A stretch of DNA of 50,478 bases from JARRLC01 sp050290865 (lineage in GTDB: Bacteria > Pseudomonadota > Alphaproteobacteria > Rhizobiales > Rhodomicrobiaceae): contig JBNKIW010000024.1 in assembly GCA_050290865.1 (NCBI GenBank), positions 1-50,478 on the forward strand, in the 5' to 3' direction. This document shows positions 40,993 through 50,478 of the stretch, one piece after another (within the stretch, counting starts at the first letter, position 1; every line of letters begins with the position of its first letter). The notes under the pieces were generated by a model. The model was not told where the DNA came from. It did no database searches and was given only the letters and a program-made list of their open reading frames with translations. Position numbers and translations under genes: made by a program.

Positions 40993-41895
40993 ATGAGCAA
41001 GGTCAAATTCACCTACTATCCGGGCTGCAGCTCGATGGAGTCGGGCAAGCATCTCGATATGTCGGTCCGCGCCATCTCCACGAAACTCGATTTCGAGCTG
41101 GAGACGATCAACGACTGGAACTGCTGCGGCGCCTCGGTCGGTCATGTCAAATGCGGACCGCTGGCGACGTGGTCGCTGTCCGGGCGCAATCTCGCCAAGG
41201 CGCGCGAGCAGGGCACGGCGGACGTCATCAGCCCGTGCGCGGCCTGCTATCTCAACACGCACGCCGTGAATGAGCGCATGAAGGAAGACAGCAAGGCGCG
41301 TGCGGAGATCAACGAGGCGCTGAGCACGGCGGGGCTCAGCTATGACGGCGATCTCAAGGTGCGCCATGTCTGCGAAGTGCTGGTCAACCATGTCGGCAAT
41401 GAGCGGATCGCGCGCGAGGTCACGAACCCGCTTCACGGCCTGAAGGTGGCGGGCTGGGTCGGCTGCCAGACGGTGCGGCCGTTCGCGGGGACGGAAAGCG
41501 GCGGCAATTTCGACACCTATCACGAGCCGAAATTCCTCGACGCCTTTCACGAGACCTGCGGCGCGGAGCCCGTGGCGTTCGAACCGAAGACCGCCTGCTG
41601 CGGCGGATCGGTGTCGGTCTACAGCCCGGAAAAGACGCTGCCCCTGATGGCGAAAATCCTGGCGGCCGCGCAGGACGCCAAGGCCGATGTCATCTCCACG
41701 CCCTGCCCTCTCTGCCAGGTCAACGTCGAGATGTACCAGGACCGCATCAACAAGGAGATGGGCACCAACTTCAACATCCCCGTGGTGTTCTACAGCCAGA
41801 TCATGGCGGTGTCCTTCGGGATGAGCGTGAAGGAAGCCGCGCTGGACAAGCATATGATCCGGCCGGAGAAGCTTATCGGGATGGCGAAGGGCTGA
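40993..41895 (+). CDS. hdrB: HdrB-like CCG-domain subunit
   Basis: The 300-residue protein contains two CCG (cysteine-rich) domains, each expected to help bind a non-cubane [4Fe-4S] cluster. The first has YYPGCSSMESGKHLDMSVRA and DWNCCGASVG, with SPCAACYLNTH. The second has GWVGCQTVRPFAG, TACCGGSVSVYSPE and STPCPLCQVNVEMY. This is the HdrB subunit, the catalytic part of heterodisulfide reductases. Here it would take the place of the missing QmoC membrane part, making a soluble Qmo-Hdr complex whose partner is unknown. It ends the operon, and a strong terminator follows. Confidence 0.9.
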   Translation: MSKVKFTYYPGCSSMESGKHLDMSVRAISTKLDFELETINDWNCCGASVGHVKCGPLATWSLSGRNLAKAREQGTADVISPCAACYLNTHAVNERMKEDSKARAEINEALSTAGLSYDGDLKVRHVCEVLVNHVGNERIAREVTNPLHGLKVAGWVGCQTVRPFAGTESGGNFDTYHEPKFLDAFHETCGAEPVAFEPKTACCGGSVSVYSPEKTLPLMAKILAAAQDAKADVISTPCPLCQVNVEMYQDRINKEMGTNFNIPVVFYSQIMAVSFGMSVKEAALDKHMIRPEKLIGMAKG

Positions 41896-41924
41896 ACGGA
41901 GCGCGCATCATGGCGGGTAACGGG

Positions 41925-41949
41925 ACGGCGGCAGCAATGCCGCCGTTTT
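41925..41949 (+). terminator. Intrinsic terminator of the qmo-hdr operon
   Basis: A perfect nine-base-pair stem ACGGCGGCA / TGCCGCCGT closed by a GCAA tetraloop is followed by a short T run. It begins 30 bases after the hdrB stop. Confidence 0.75.
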
Positions 41950-42020
41950 GCTTGCCAACTCCTCCAGCATACAGGAAAGTCGGTAAGCATAGTGACAATA
42001 CGGATATGCCAGGATTGGAC

Positions 42021-42773
42021 ATGGGACTGGACCTCTACTCGGGCTCTCTTGCCCGCTATCATTCCGGGGATTGGGAGCTGATGGCCCATCGCGTCGCACG
42101 TGAGGCTGGCATGGATATACTGGTCGTCCGCCCCGAGGGTACGGGACCGTCGGACGCTGTCGCCCCCGCTGAGGTACTCAGTTGGCGCCAGGGTATCCTG
42201 GAGCAGTGTTCCAACGTCATCAAGGAAGGGTGGCGCTGGGAGGAGAACCCCTCGGCTCCTTATTGGACGGACAAGCCGGATCACGATGGACGCGACGCCC
42301 TCATTTTGGCGGCCGCCTACGCGGAATATCCCAACATACAGACACCCCTGAGCATTCCATCCGACCTCGGAGCAGACCCCGCTTACGTCGAGGCCAGCAA
42401 GGCTTATTTCCAAAGCGCGATCTCCATCCTCGAATGCCACATGTTCATTCCCTCGCAGGAAGATTTTCTCACTGCCGCGCCGGACGCCGTGGGCGTCGAA
42501 CGTTTCATCACCTCAACAAGCAATCTCGCTTGGGCGCTCGAATTGGTAAATGCCGCTCATTGGCATGCGGACGAAGCACAAATTGAAGGCTGGTTGCAAC
42601 GTGGCCCAATTACTTCCGATGTCGGCGCTCTGGAAGGCGGCGATCTCGCCATTAACGAGGTCACGCTCCCCGCGGATGCCTTCATGCACTCGGCCCAGTT
42701 CGGCTTTGCCGTTTATCGCGCTGGCTTGAATTACTCACGCGCCCACAACGTCCCGATCGTAACCGATGAATAA
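42021..42773 (+). CDS. Unrecognised soluble protein beginning MGLDLY
   Basis: I chose the ATG at 42021, which has AGGA six bases before it, giving 250 residues; earlier starts at 42006 or 41910 are possible and would overlap the terminator region. The N-terminus MGLDLYSGSLARYHSGDWEL recalls a widespread group of uncharacterised proteins with an MGLDLY/MGIDLY start, but I cannot name a family. No signal peptide, membrane segment or cofactor motif is visible. Acidic and Trp/Ala-rich, with a C-terminal helical part (FGFAVYRAGLNYSRAHN). It starts 72 bases after the qmo-hdr terminator, so it is a separate unit. Confidence 0.6.
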   Translation: MGLDLYSGSLARYHSGDWELMAHRVAREAGMDILVVRPEGTGPSDAVAPAEVLSWRQGILEQCSNVIKEGWRWEENPSAPYWTDKPDHDGRDALILAAAYAEYPNIQTPLSIPSDLGADPAYVEASKAYFQSAISILECHMFIPSQEDFLTAAPDAVGVERFITSTSNLAWALELVNAAHWHADEAQIEGWLQRGPITSDVGALEGGDLAINEVTLPADAFMHSAQFGFAVYRAGLNYSRAHNVPIVTDE

Positions 42774-42991
42774 CGTATCGCCGTTCGCTGGCGTGCCACG
42801 AACCCTTGGCAATTGTGCGGCTCTTCAACGCTTGTCGGCGTATGCCGTTTCCGCACGCCTCGTTTGGCGAGATTCGGCCCCAGGCAGGTGATCATCGGAG
42901 GCAGCGCGTAAGCTCGGCCTGTTTCCTGAGTTGATATTTCGAAAAACGAGTTTCAAAATTAAGTCGAGTGATTGTGCTTTAGGACTTACCG

Positions 42992-43609
42992 ATGGAAGAT
43001 GACCCCATATTCTTTCGCATGATCGTGCGTCAGGTCCGTGCGGTTGGTAACAGCGTTACCCAGCGGATCAGGTGCGGCACGGGCTGCGGTGTCTCCGGCA
43101 TTCGCGGCACCGTCCCAACCTTCGGACTAAGCCGCGATTCTTTCATTTGGGGTGCAACGTGGTTCCTTACATTTTATCTCACCGCTCTGGCAGGCGTTTT
43201 GATTGTTTTTCCAGTCATTTACCCACTCGACCTGCTTCGGCTGGAGCTTCACCTGTATCCCCTGGCATGGATTACTAACTTCGGCATATTGATCGTTCTG
43301 ATTTCGCTTCTTGTCTGGGGCTACCGACGCCTACGTTCGCCCGCAATAGTCGAGGCCCAGCGGGCAGCCGGATTTGCCCCACCGCATATATGGGGCGTAT
43401 TTTCCGGCATTGTCCTCGCCATGTTTCTTGCCGTATTTCTTATGGTTATGAGTGTATGGGCGTCGAAGGCGATTGAACTTGCGCAGTTGCAGACTGGTCC
43501 TGGGTATAAGTTCCATGTGCCCCGTATCGAGTGCACCCCGAACCGGTGTCTCGCGACCGTGAAAGCCTACAATGAGACCGAAATCCGGTACATCAAGGTC
43601 AAGTGGTAG
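42992..43609 (+). CDS. Unrecognised membrane protein with three helices
   Basis: The 205-residue product follows AGGA. Hydrophobic segments lie near residues 55-77 (WGATWFLTFYLTALAGVLIV), 89-108 (AWITNFGILIVLISLLVW) and 136-158 (GVFSGIVLAMFLAVFLMVMS). A C-terminal soluble part with two Cys (RIECTPNRCLATVKAYN) would be outside the membrane. No family recognised. Base composition is less GC-rich than the apr/qmo genes, as is the preceding gene, so both may have arrived together. No partner gene is evident. Confidence 0.6.
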   Translation: MEDDPIFFRMIVRQVRAVGNSVTQRIRCGTGCGVSGIRGTVPTFGLSRDSFIWGATWFLTFYLTALAGVLIVFPVIYPLDLLRLELHLYPLAWITNFGILIVLISLLVWGYRRLRSPAIVEAQRAAGFAPPHIWGVFSGIVLAMFLAVFLMVMSVWASKAIELAQLQTGPGYKFHVPRIECTPNRCLATVKAYNETEIRYIKVKW

Positions 43610-43976
43610 TACAAGTGATGCGGCACTGGCGCATTCTTCCAGAGTGACGCCAAATTGATCAAGCGAATCCGGTCATTTTCAAACCTTTGGGGGAGATGAG
43701 GGAATGGCGCCCTGCTTGCGGGCCGACGCGTGGCGGCTGGCCAGAACTATTCATGTAGTTCCAATGCTGCCATCCGCGTTGGGATGCCAACAAATGACCC
43801 TTCTTTGTTCATTCCTGAATGCCGGCAGAATTTAACTGAGTGATATCAATTCTATATACAGCGCATTCTCAAAGTTCAGTTTTACTTTTCCTGGATCTCA
43901 CCCCGCCCCAAACACGACCTCTTAACCAACCTGTGTCAAAACTGCCCCATCATTCTTGCGCAATGGGGCCGCCGCC
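43610..43976. other. Intergenic upstream of the Hsp70-like gene
   Basis: This 367-base, relatively AT-rich stretch must contain the promoter of the Hsp70/DnaJ pair. I see no clear heat-shock sigma-factor site or CIRCE element, and no gene. Confidence 0.4.
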
Positions 43977-45854
<1,878 letters not shown>

Positions 45855-45868
45855 AAGGATAGCGGGCC

Positions 45869-46954
45869 GTGGCCCAGCAGGCGCGCGACTATTACGAAAC
45901 GCTCGGTGTGGCCCGCGATGCGGATCAAAAGGCCATCAAGGACGCCTTCCGGCAGCTCGCGCTGAAATACCACCCCGACCGCAACAAGGACCCCGGTGCC
46001 AGCGAACGCTTCAAGGAGATCGCCGAAGCCTACGCGGTATTGAGCGATCCGGAGAAGCGCGCCAGTTACGACGCCGGCGGCCGGGCGGGTCTCGGGGGCT
46101 ATTCGGCGGAAGACCTGTTCAGCGGGATCGATTTCGGGGACATTTTCGGCGGCCTTGGCTTCGAATTCGGGGGCGGAGGCGGAGGGCTTTTCGACCGCCT
46201 GTTCCGCCACCGCCAGGCGCCACTGCGCGGCGCGAACATCGAAATCGGCCTCGCCATCCCCCTGGAACGGGTGGCGACGGGCGGAGATGAAACCGTGCAC
46301 GTGTCGCGGCCCCTCACCTGCACTGCCTGCAGGGGATCGGGCGCCAAAGCGGGCACGGCGCCGCGGACATGCACGACCTGTGGCGGCAGCGGTCAACGCG
46401 TTGTTACCGAACGCAGGGGCGGAGTCAGCCTGCGACAGGTCACCGTCTGCCCCGAATGCCACGGACGGGGCGCATTCATCGACACGCCATGCCCCGAGTG
46501 CGGCGGGCGCGGCAAGATCACGCACGACGAGGTGTTAAGCCTGCACATCCCGGCGGGGATCGAAGAGGGCACCGCGCTGCGCGTACCCGGTCACGGCATG
46601 CCCGCCAGCAAGCCCGGCCAGCCGCCCGGCGATTTGTTCGTGGTCGTCCGCACCGCGCCGGACCGGCGCTTCGAGCGCCATGGCCGCGACCTGTATGCCG
46701 CGCAGTCGATCGGCGTGGCGGACGCAGCGCTCGGCACCGAACTCCGCACCCGGTCGCTCGACGGTCCAATTGCGCTCAAGATCCCGGCGGGCACGCAGGG
46801 CAATACCGTTTTCCGCCTGCGCGGCAAGGGGCTGCCCGGTTTCGGCGGCGGCTCCCCCGGCGATCTGTATGTGCGCCTTCAGGTCCGTATCCCTGAGCCC
46901 CTGAGCGACACACAGCGCAGGTTGTTCGAACAATTGCGCGATGCAGGGGCATGA
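45869..46954 (+). CDS. DnaJ-like co-chaperone paired with the Hsp70
   Basis: The 361-residue protein has an N-terminal J domain (YYETLGVARDADQKAIKDAF, with HPD in KYHPDRNKD), a Gly/Phe linker, a zinc region of four CxxCxGxG-type repeats (CTACRGSG, CTTCGGSG, CPECHGRG, CPECGGRG) and the C-terminal peptide-binding domains (LHIPAGIEEGTALRVPGHGM). It lets the neighbouring Hsp70 hydrolyse ATP and hold clients. GTG at 45869 is the start. The short gap to the Hsp70 gene and the terminator after it show a two-gene operon. No grpE or hrcA is beside it. Confidence 0.92.
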   Translation: MAQQARDYYETLGVARDADQKAIKDAFRQLALKYHPDRNKDPGASERFKEIAEAYAVLSDPEKRASYDAGGRAGLGGYSAEDLFSGIDFGDIFGGLGFEFGGGGGGLFDRLFRHRQAPLRGANIEIGLAIPLERVATGGDETVHVSRPLTCTACRGSGAKAGTAPRTCTTCGGSGQRVVTERRGGVSLRQVTVCPECHGRGAFIDTPCPECGGRGKITHDEVLSLHIPAGIEEGTALRVPGHGMPASKPGQPPGDLFVVVRTAPDRRFERHGRDLYAAQSIGVADAALGTELRTRSLDGPIALKIPAGTQGNTVFRLRGKGLPGFGGGSPGDLYVRLQVRIPEPLSDTQRRLFEQLRDAGA

Positions 46955-47044
46955 CGCCGGATCGCCCCCTGCCTCGCCAGCCCGGATATCTCACCAGACG
47001 TTACTCATCGATGCTCAGTGGTCTGGCGGCTGTCGATTCCGATG

Positions 47045-47076
47045 GACACAGCCTTCTGTGTCGAGGCCGTTTTTTT
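47045..47076 (+). terminator. Intrinsic terminator of the Hsp70-DnaJ operon
   Basis: GACACAG - CCTT - CTGTGTC is a perfect seven-base-pair stem; seven bases later comes T7 (47070-47076). It lies 91 bases past the dnaJ-like stop, pointing on the plus strand. Confidence 0.65.
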
Positions 47077-47226
47077 GAGGTAGAGTAGAGATGTGGCGCG
47101 GTGGCTTTAGGTGGAACATATCCGTTGCCGCCCCTTTCGTCTGGCGGTGCCTTACTGGCCCGGCCGTGTCTCCGTTTCCACATCCACCGGGTCACCGGAG
47201 GCGGTCACCCGCCCCCGGTTCCCACA

Positions 47227-47259
47227 GAACGTGGCGTGCAGATTTCCCGCACCACGCTC
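47227..47259 (-). ncRNA. Group II intron domain V (intact intron)
   Basis: On the minus strand GAGCGTGGTGC - GGGAAATCT - GCACGCCACGTTC forms the 33-base domain V hairpin with the catalytic GAGC start and a GAAA-type loop. It follows the RT stop by about 14 bases. Confidence 0.7.
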
Positions 47260-47272
47260 TTCGGCAGTTGCT

Positions 47273-48619
47273 TCACAGCACTGCGAGCGCTTGCAACTCC
47301 TGATGAGGGAGGCGCAGCTTCGGGCGCAGTAGCGGGTTCCGCTCTTTGATCTGGTTGAAGCGATCCCAACCGAGGCGGCCATCTCGACTGCGGCTGCGCA
47401 GCATCCTGCGCCAGTAACGCTCCACGACCTGATACACCTTGATCAGTGTCCGGAGATTGCCGGCGACACCGTAATAGGCATAATGGCCGCGAAGGACAGC
47501 ATTGATCTCGCTGACTTGTTCCTTGATCGCATAGTGCCGTATTTGCCGCATCAGATCCCGCAGCGATGCAAGGCTGCGCCGGAGCCGAGATTTCTCTGTA
47601 CGCATCCCAACCTTGAAGTTTCCCTTCCGGTTACGCGTGCAATACAGCGTCAGGCCCAGAAAATAGATTGTCTCTGGGCGGTTCCTGCCGCGCTTGCCCG
47701 CGTGCCGCTGCGCGAACCGGCCGAACTCGACCAGCTTGGTCTTGCTCAGCTCAAGAGTGAGGCCAAATTTCCTCAACCGGCAACGGAGCGCGTCATTGAC
47801 GCGAAGCGCATCCTCCCGATATTGGAAACAGATCACAAAGTCGTCGATATAACGCACCAGCCGGGCTTCGCCCCGCAACCGCCCCTTCACCACGCGCTCG
47901 AACCAAAGGTCGAGCACATAATGCAGGTAAAGGTTGCTCAGCAGCACGCTGATCGATCCGCCTTGTGGCGTTCCTTCCTTGCTCGGATGAACGGCGTCGT
48001 CTTCCATGACGCCTGCTTTCAACCAGCGCCGGATCAAGTTGATCAGGCGCGGATCACCGACCCGATGTTCGACAAACCGGAGCACCCATTCGTGGGAAAG
48101 ACTCCCGAAAAAGTTCTTCAAATCCGCCTCCAACACCCAGCCGGTTTTGCCACCAGCGATCGCCTCGTTGAGGGTCGCCAGGGCATGATGGGCGCTCAGC
48201 CCTGGCCGCCCGCCAAAGGAGCAGGGTAAGAAATCCTGCTCGTAAATGGCGGACAACACTTCGGCCGCGCTGCGCTGGAGAGCCCGGTCAGAGATCGTCG
48301 GCACGCCCAACGGGCGTTTCTCCGTCTTGCCGGGTTTGGGGATATAGACGCGGCGAACCGCTGGCGCCTGGTATCCCATGCGGTGGACGGATTGGAGCAT
48401 CGGCTCGATCCATCCTCCAAAGCTCTTCTTCGCCGCTTCCGCCGTCTGTCCATCCACCCCGGCAGCCGAGCGATTGGAAATCTTCATCAGATTCCCTTGC
48501 ACCCTGTCGTGCGTGATGTGATGAGCAAGCGACGTGAAGCGGAGTTTCGGTTCACATCGGGCTTTCGCTGCTATTCGTTCAAGTCCCGTTTCCATGGTCA
48601 GCTGATCTTCTCTTTGCAT
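47273..48619 (-). CDS. ltrA: Group II intron-encoded reverse transcriptase/maturase
   Basis: The 448-residue protein has the RT motifs in order: RRVYIPKPGKTEKRPLGVPT (RT1-2), CSFGGRPGLSAHHALATLNE, EADLKNFFGSLSHEW (RT3), EGTPQGGSISVLLSNLYLHY (RT4), LVRYIDDFVICFQ (RT5) and FLGLTLYC. A maturase domain (X) follows: LRGHYAYYGVAGNLRTLIKV and YWRRMLRSRSRDGRLGWDRF. No HNH endonuclease domain is seen. The catalytic box is YIDD, where many intron RTs have YADD. It should aid splicing and retrohoming of its intron. The start is not fixed: 48619 and 48595 are both possible. Confidence 0.85.
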   Translation of the reverse strand: MQREDQLTMETGLERIAAKARCEPKLRFTSLAHHITHDRVQGNLMKISNRSAAGVDGQTAEAAKKSFGGWIEPMLQSVHRMGYQAPAVRRVYIPKPGKTEKRPLGVPTISDRALQRSAAEVLSAIYEQDFLPCSFGGRPGLSAHHALATLNEAIAGGKTGWVLEADLKNFFGSLSHEWVLRFVEHRVGDPRLINLIRRWLKAGVMEDDAVHPSKEGTPQGGSISVLLSNLYLHYVLDLWFERVVKGRLRGEARLVRYIDDFVICFQYREDALRVNDALRCRLRKFGLTLELSKTKLVEFGRFAQRHAGKRGRNRPETIYFLGLTLYCTRNRKGNFKVGMRTEKSRLRRSLASLRDLMRQIRHYAIKEQVSEINAVLRGHYAYYGVAGNLRTLIKVYQVVERYWRRMLRSRSRDGRLGWDRFNQIKERNPLLRPKLRLPHQELQALAVL

Positions 48620-49131
48620 AGAAGGCCGTCACTCCCTTTGCATGGAGCCCATGTCGCCCAAGAACGATTCACCTGCCGCTGACCGCTTCCCCATGCGGCC
48701 GGTTCTCCCGTCCTCCGAGTACTATCAGTCAGTCTGACTTCCATCCGGCCATCGGCTCCTCCTCGCGTTGTCGGCTTGTCGGACCCTACAAGCTTGCGCT
48801 TGAACCGGATGGATCTCCCTTGTTCACGTTGATCCCTTTGGTTGCATGCTGGCGGTACGAACCCCGGGAGCATCTCTGGCCACTCGCATTGCCGCGGCCC
48901 CAGATTCCGCCTTCCCCTTAGAGAGACAGGGTCGGCTACTCCAATCACGTTCGATTTTGGGGCTATTTTCCCGTTCACTGGTGTTCCGGCCTACAACCTC
49001 CCTGTCTACGCTTCGCAGTGGCCGTTACCGGACACCACGCAAGACTTGGTACGCGGCTCCTTGCTAGGCTTTACCGCGGCTGCCATCTCAGGCAGCTGAG
49101 TTCAACGCGCTTGCAAGGCGCAACCCTCATC

Positions 49132-49164
49132 AAACCGGGCTTGCGGATCTCCCGCACCCGGCTC
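49132..49164 (-). ncRNA. Group II intron domain V (second, decayed intron)
   Basis: On the minus strand GAGCCGGGTGCGG - GAGA - TCCGCAAGCCCGGTTT forms a domain V hairpin. It follows the end of the second RT reading (49177). Within ten bases of its 3' side the intact intron begins. Confidence 0.65.
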
Positions 49165-49176
49165 TCGGACAAGACG

Positions 49177-50005
49177 TCACGCCTTCGCCCACGGCTGGTC
49201 ACGCCCAAGTGCCGTCAAACGTACGAGCCCGAAGTGCCCGTAAAGGTGCGAGAGTGGATAGGTCCCGCCCTTGCGTCGTCTGACGTTGTGTTTGCAACGC
49301 AACCACCAGCGCGGGCCGCATCGCTGTGTAATTGTCGAGCGCCCGATACGCCTTGCGGGTGGTGCCAACTTGAAAGTAGTTCGCCCATCCTCCCAGTGAC
49401 CGGTTCAACTTTCCCACCAGCTCTGTGGTCTTTTGCCAAGTACACTTTCGTTCGGTCAACGCATGGATTTTCTCCACCATGCGCTTGATGCTCTTCTTCG
49501 ATGGCCGGACCCCGAAATAGGCCTCGCCGGTCTTCTCCGAATACAACCGCCCGAACGTTTACCCCAGAAAATCGAACTCACCTTCCGGCACCTTGCAGAT
49601 CCGTGTTTTCTCCTCGTTCACCGTGAGCTTCAGCCTCCCCATGATCTCGCGCAGGTGGCGCAAAGCTTCTTCCGCCCTGCCCTTCCGGCATAAGATCACC
49701 AAGTCATCGGCATAGGTCACGATGCACGAGCCAAGTCTTCGCTCCAGGCCGAGCTTCTTCCATCCCAGCACGAACCGGCGCATATACAAATTGGCCAGCA
49801 AGGGTGAGATCGGAGAGCCTTGCGGAATGCCGCGCCGTTTGTCCTTAGCCTCGGTTGTGCGTGTCTTCCGTCCCCGGTCGTCTGTTTCTTCGACAGCGCA
49901 TTCCAGCCACATCTTGATCAGATGCAGCACACGCCGGTCAGAGACGCGGCGCGCCACTGACTTGAGCAAGTCAGCATGCGGAATACTGCCGAAGGACACC
50001 ACCAC
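49177..50005 (-). pseudogene. Broken group II intron reverse transcriptase
   Basis: The N-terminal part is missing; the reading picks up at SIPHADLLKSVARRVSDRRV near 49990. It continues through RRGIPQGSPISPLLANLYMR and CIVTYADDLVILCRKG (YADD box) to GEFDFLG, then an in-frame TAA at 49559-49561 where the family has Tyr (FLGYTFGR). After TFGRLYSEKTGEAYFGVRP and LNRSLGGWANYFQVGTTRKA a frameshift near 49310 is needed to recover KGGTYPLSHLYGHFGLVRLT and the stop at 49177. With three lesions the gene is dead. Its sequence differs from the neighbouring intron's RT, so it belongs to a second intron. Confidence 0.85.
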
Positions 50006-50040
50006 GCACTACCCATCACCGCAAGTTTTCGGGATCGGCG

Positions 50041-50478
50041 ACGATTTTGCGCCGGCATCATCCATTTGAAGGACAGGCCTTGCCCATCATGAGGGGCATG
50101 CGGCGCGGCGGCACCCAACTGCTGCTGCTCATCCTTCCCGATGGCAGCCGCTCGCTGATTCCTGCGGCGTGGACGGATTGGCAGGCGGAAGACGCGGCCG
50201 GTCCCCCTACCACAGAAGAAGCTCGGCCCCCTACCGGTTTCGTCACCTTCGCCGGTTTGCTCCATATCCGGGTTATCGCCGACGCTCTCCTCAATCGCGG
50301 GCCGATTCCCTGGCCCGCAGCTCAGAGCCATGAGGAAAGCCATGCAACTGGCCCTTGCCCTTCCCGAACCTCCTGCGCGGCCGCAAAAGTCAACGGTGGC
50401 GATCGAGCCCCAAGCCCGCCGGACAGCATACAACATTCTGGTGCGCATTCTGGCTCAAGCCGTCGAGGCCGCAAAGCC
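50041..50478 (+). CDS. Partial small recombinase-associated protein (DUF5372-like)
   Basis: The open frame shows HHPFEGQALPI, then RRGGTQLLLLILPDGSRSLI and PAAWTDWQ, the pattern of short DUF5372-like proteins found beside IS/recombinase genes. ATG codons at 50089 and 50098 begin after the conserved HHPF, so the true start is further upstream, or the gene is broken. After about residue 85 the frame loses family character and overlaps the next ORF, which suggests a lost stop or frameshift. The frame runs off the window. The family call is from memory of the motif. Confidence 0.5.
50330..50478 (+). CDS. Partial small ORF beginning MRKAMQLALALPEPP
   Basis: ATG at 50330 opens a frame that reads MRKAMQLALALPEPP and RRTAYNILVRILAQAVEAAK and is still open at the window end. 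Short proteins with this LALPE...ILARxIAQA pattern commonly lie next to the DUF5372-like ORF in IS/recombinase modules. It overlaps the previous frame. Real but incomplete. Confidence 0.45.
   Translation, partial: MRKAMQLALALPEPPARPQKSTVAIEPQARRTAYNILVRILAQAVEAAK

Larger units (their letters stand above)
47190..49123 (-). mobile_element. Group II intron with reverse transcriptase, apparently complete
   Basis: On the minus strand the element begins near 49123 with a TTGCG-type 5' sequence (group II consensus GTGYG), followed by a long structured region with the bacterial intron-like TGCCTGAGATGGCAGCCGCG and GGCCGGAACACCAGTGAACG. The RT gene follows at 47273-48619, and a domain V hairpin at 47227-47259. 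The 3' end is estimated at about 47190 after a possible domain VI. Length, about 1.9 kb, is normal. Ends are approximate. Confidence 0.72.

Noticed and set aside
47273..50005. Diversity-generating retroelement or retron
   Set aside because: Both RTs have group II maturase features and domain V hairpins; no template/variable repeats or msr/msd were seen.

Overview
The window looks like the chromosome of a GC-rich alphaproteobacterium, probably of the Hyphomicrobiales/Rhizobiales type. The evidence is an NDUFS4-like complex I accessory protein, an lrp-folA-hflK-hflC neighbourhood, an obgE gene beside a small SRP RNA, and several small secreted Cys/Arg/His-rich proteins of a kind common in that group. 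The species cannot be named from the sequence alone. The sat-aprBA and qmoAB-hdrCB genes point to dissimilatory sulfur metabolism, most likely sulfite oxidation through APS.

Layout. (1) 1-5014 is the end of an integrated, partly decayed phage-like element. It holds an unknown partial protein, a PAPS-reductase-like protein, a broken small ORF, a broken XRE repressor, a zinc-finger-like protein, an excisionase-like protein and a tyrosine integrase, and it ends against the 3' end of a tRNA-Arg(TCT). (2) 5148-12507 holds the NDUFS4-like gene, a repeat-rich secreted Cys/His/Arg/Trp protein, and a four-gene minus-strand export cassette: TolC-like lipoprotein, HlyD adaptor, GAF-like/HlyD fusion and PqqD/M50/HlyD fusion. 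It has no ABC or RND pump. (3) 12.6-23 kb mixes housekeeping and accessory genes (GH5, FKBP, GNAT, rtcB, UDP-glucose dehydrogenase, PRC-barrel protein, LysE exporter) with IS630 and IS701 remnants, the second of which cuts a gamma-glutamyltranspeptidase gene. (4) 23-29.3 kb is core: obgE, SRP RNA, hflCK, folA, lrp, a uracil-DNA glycosylase-like gene and an MBL-fold hydrolase.

(5) 29.6-41.95 kb is a sulfur-energy island. On the minus strand are sat, aprB, aprA, a YkgJ-type cysteine-cluster protein and a SulP transporter. Divergently on the plus strand are qmoA, qmoB, hdrC and hdrB, closed by a terminator. Three perfect FNR/CRP-type palindromes (TTGAT-N4-ATCAA) lie here, two of them in the sat/qmoA divergent promoter region. 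The proposed flow is sulfite + AMP to APS (AprBA), then APS + PPi to ATP + sulfate (Sat). Electrons would pass through QmoAB to a soluble HdrCB-like pair instead of the membrane subunit QmoC, and SulP may carry sulfate.

(6) 42-47.1 kb holds two unrecognised proteins and a divergent Hsp70-DnaJ pair with its own terminator. (7) 47.2-50.5 kb is a mobile-element pile-up: an apparently intact group II intron sits directly against domain V of a second, decayed group II intron. The second intron's reverse transcriptase has a nonsense codon, a frameshift and a truncated 5' side. Beyond it are small ORFs of a kind seen beside IS/recombinase genes, and these run off the window.

The strongest candidates for something new are the pump-less export cassette with its duplicated eight-cysteine peptide, the FNR-boxed Qmo-Hdr island with a co-located YkgJ-type protein, and the nested introns.
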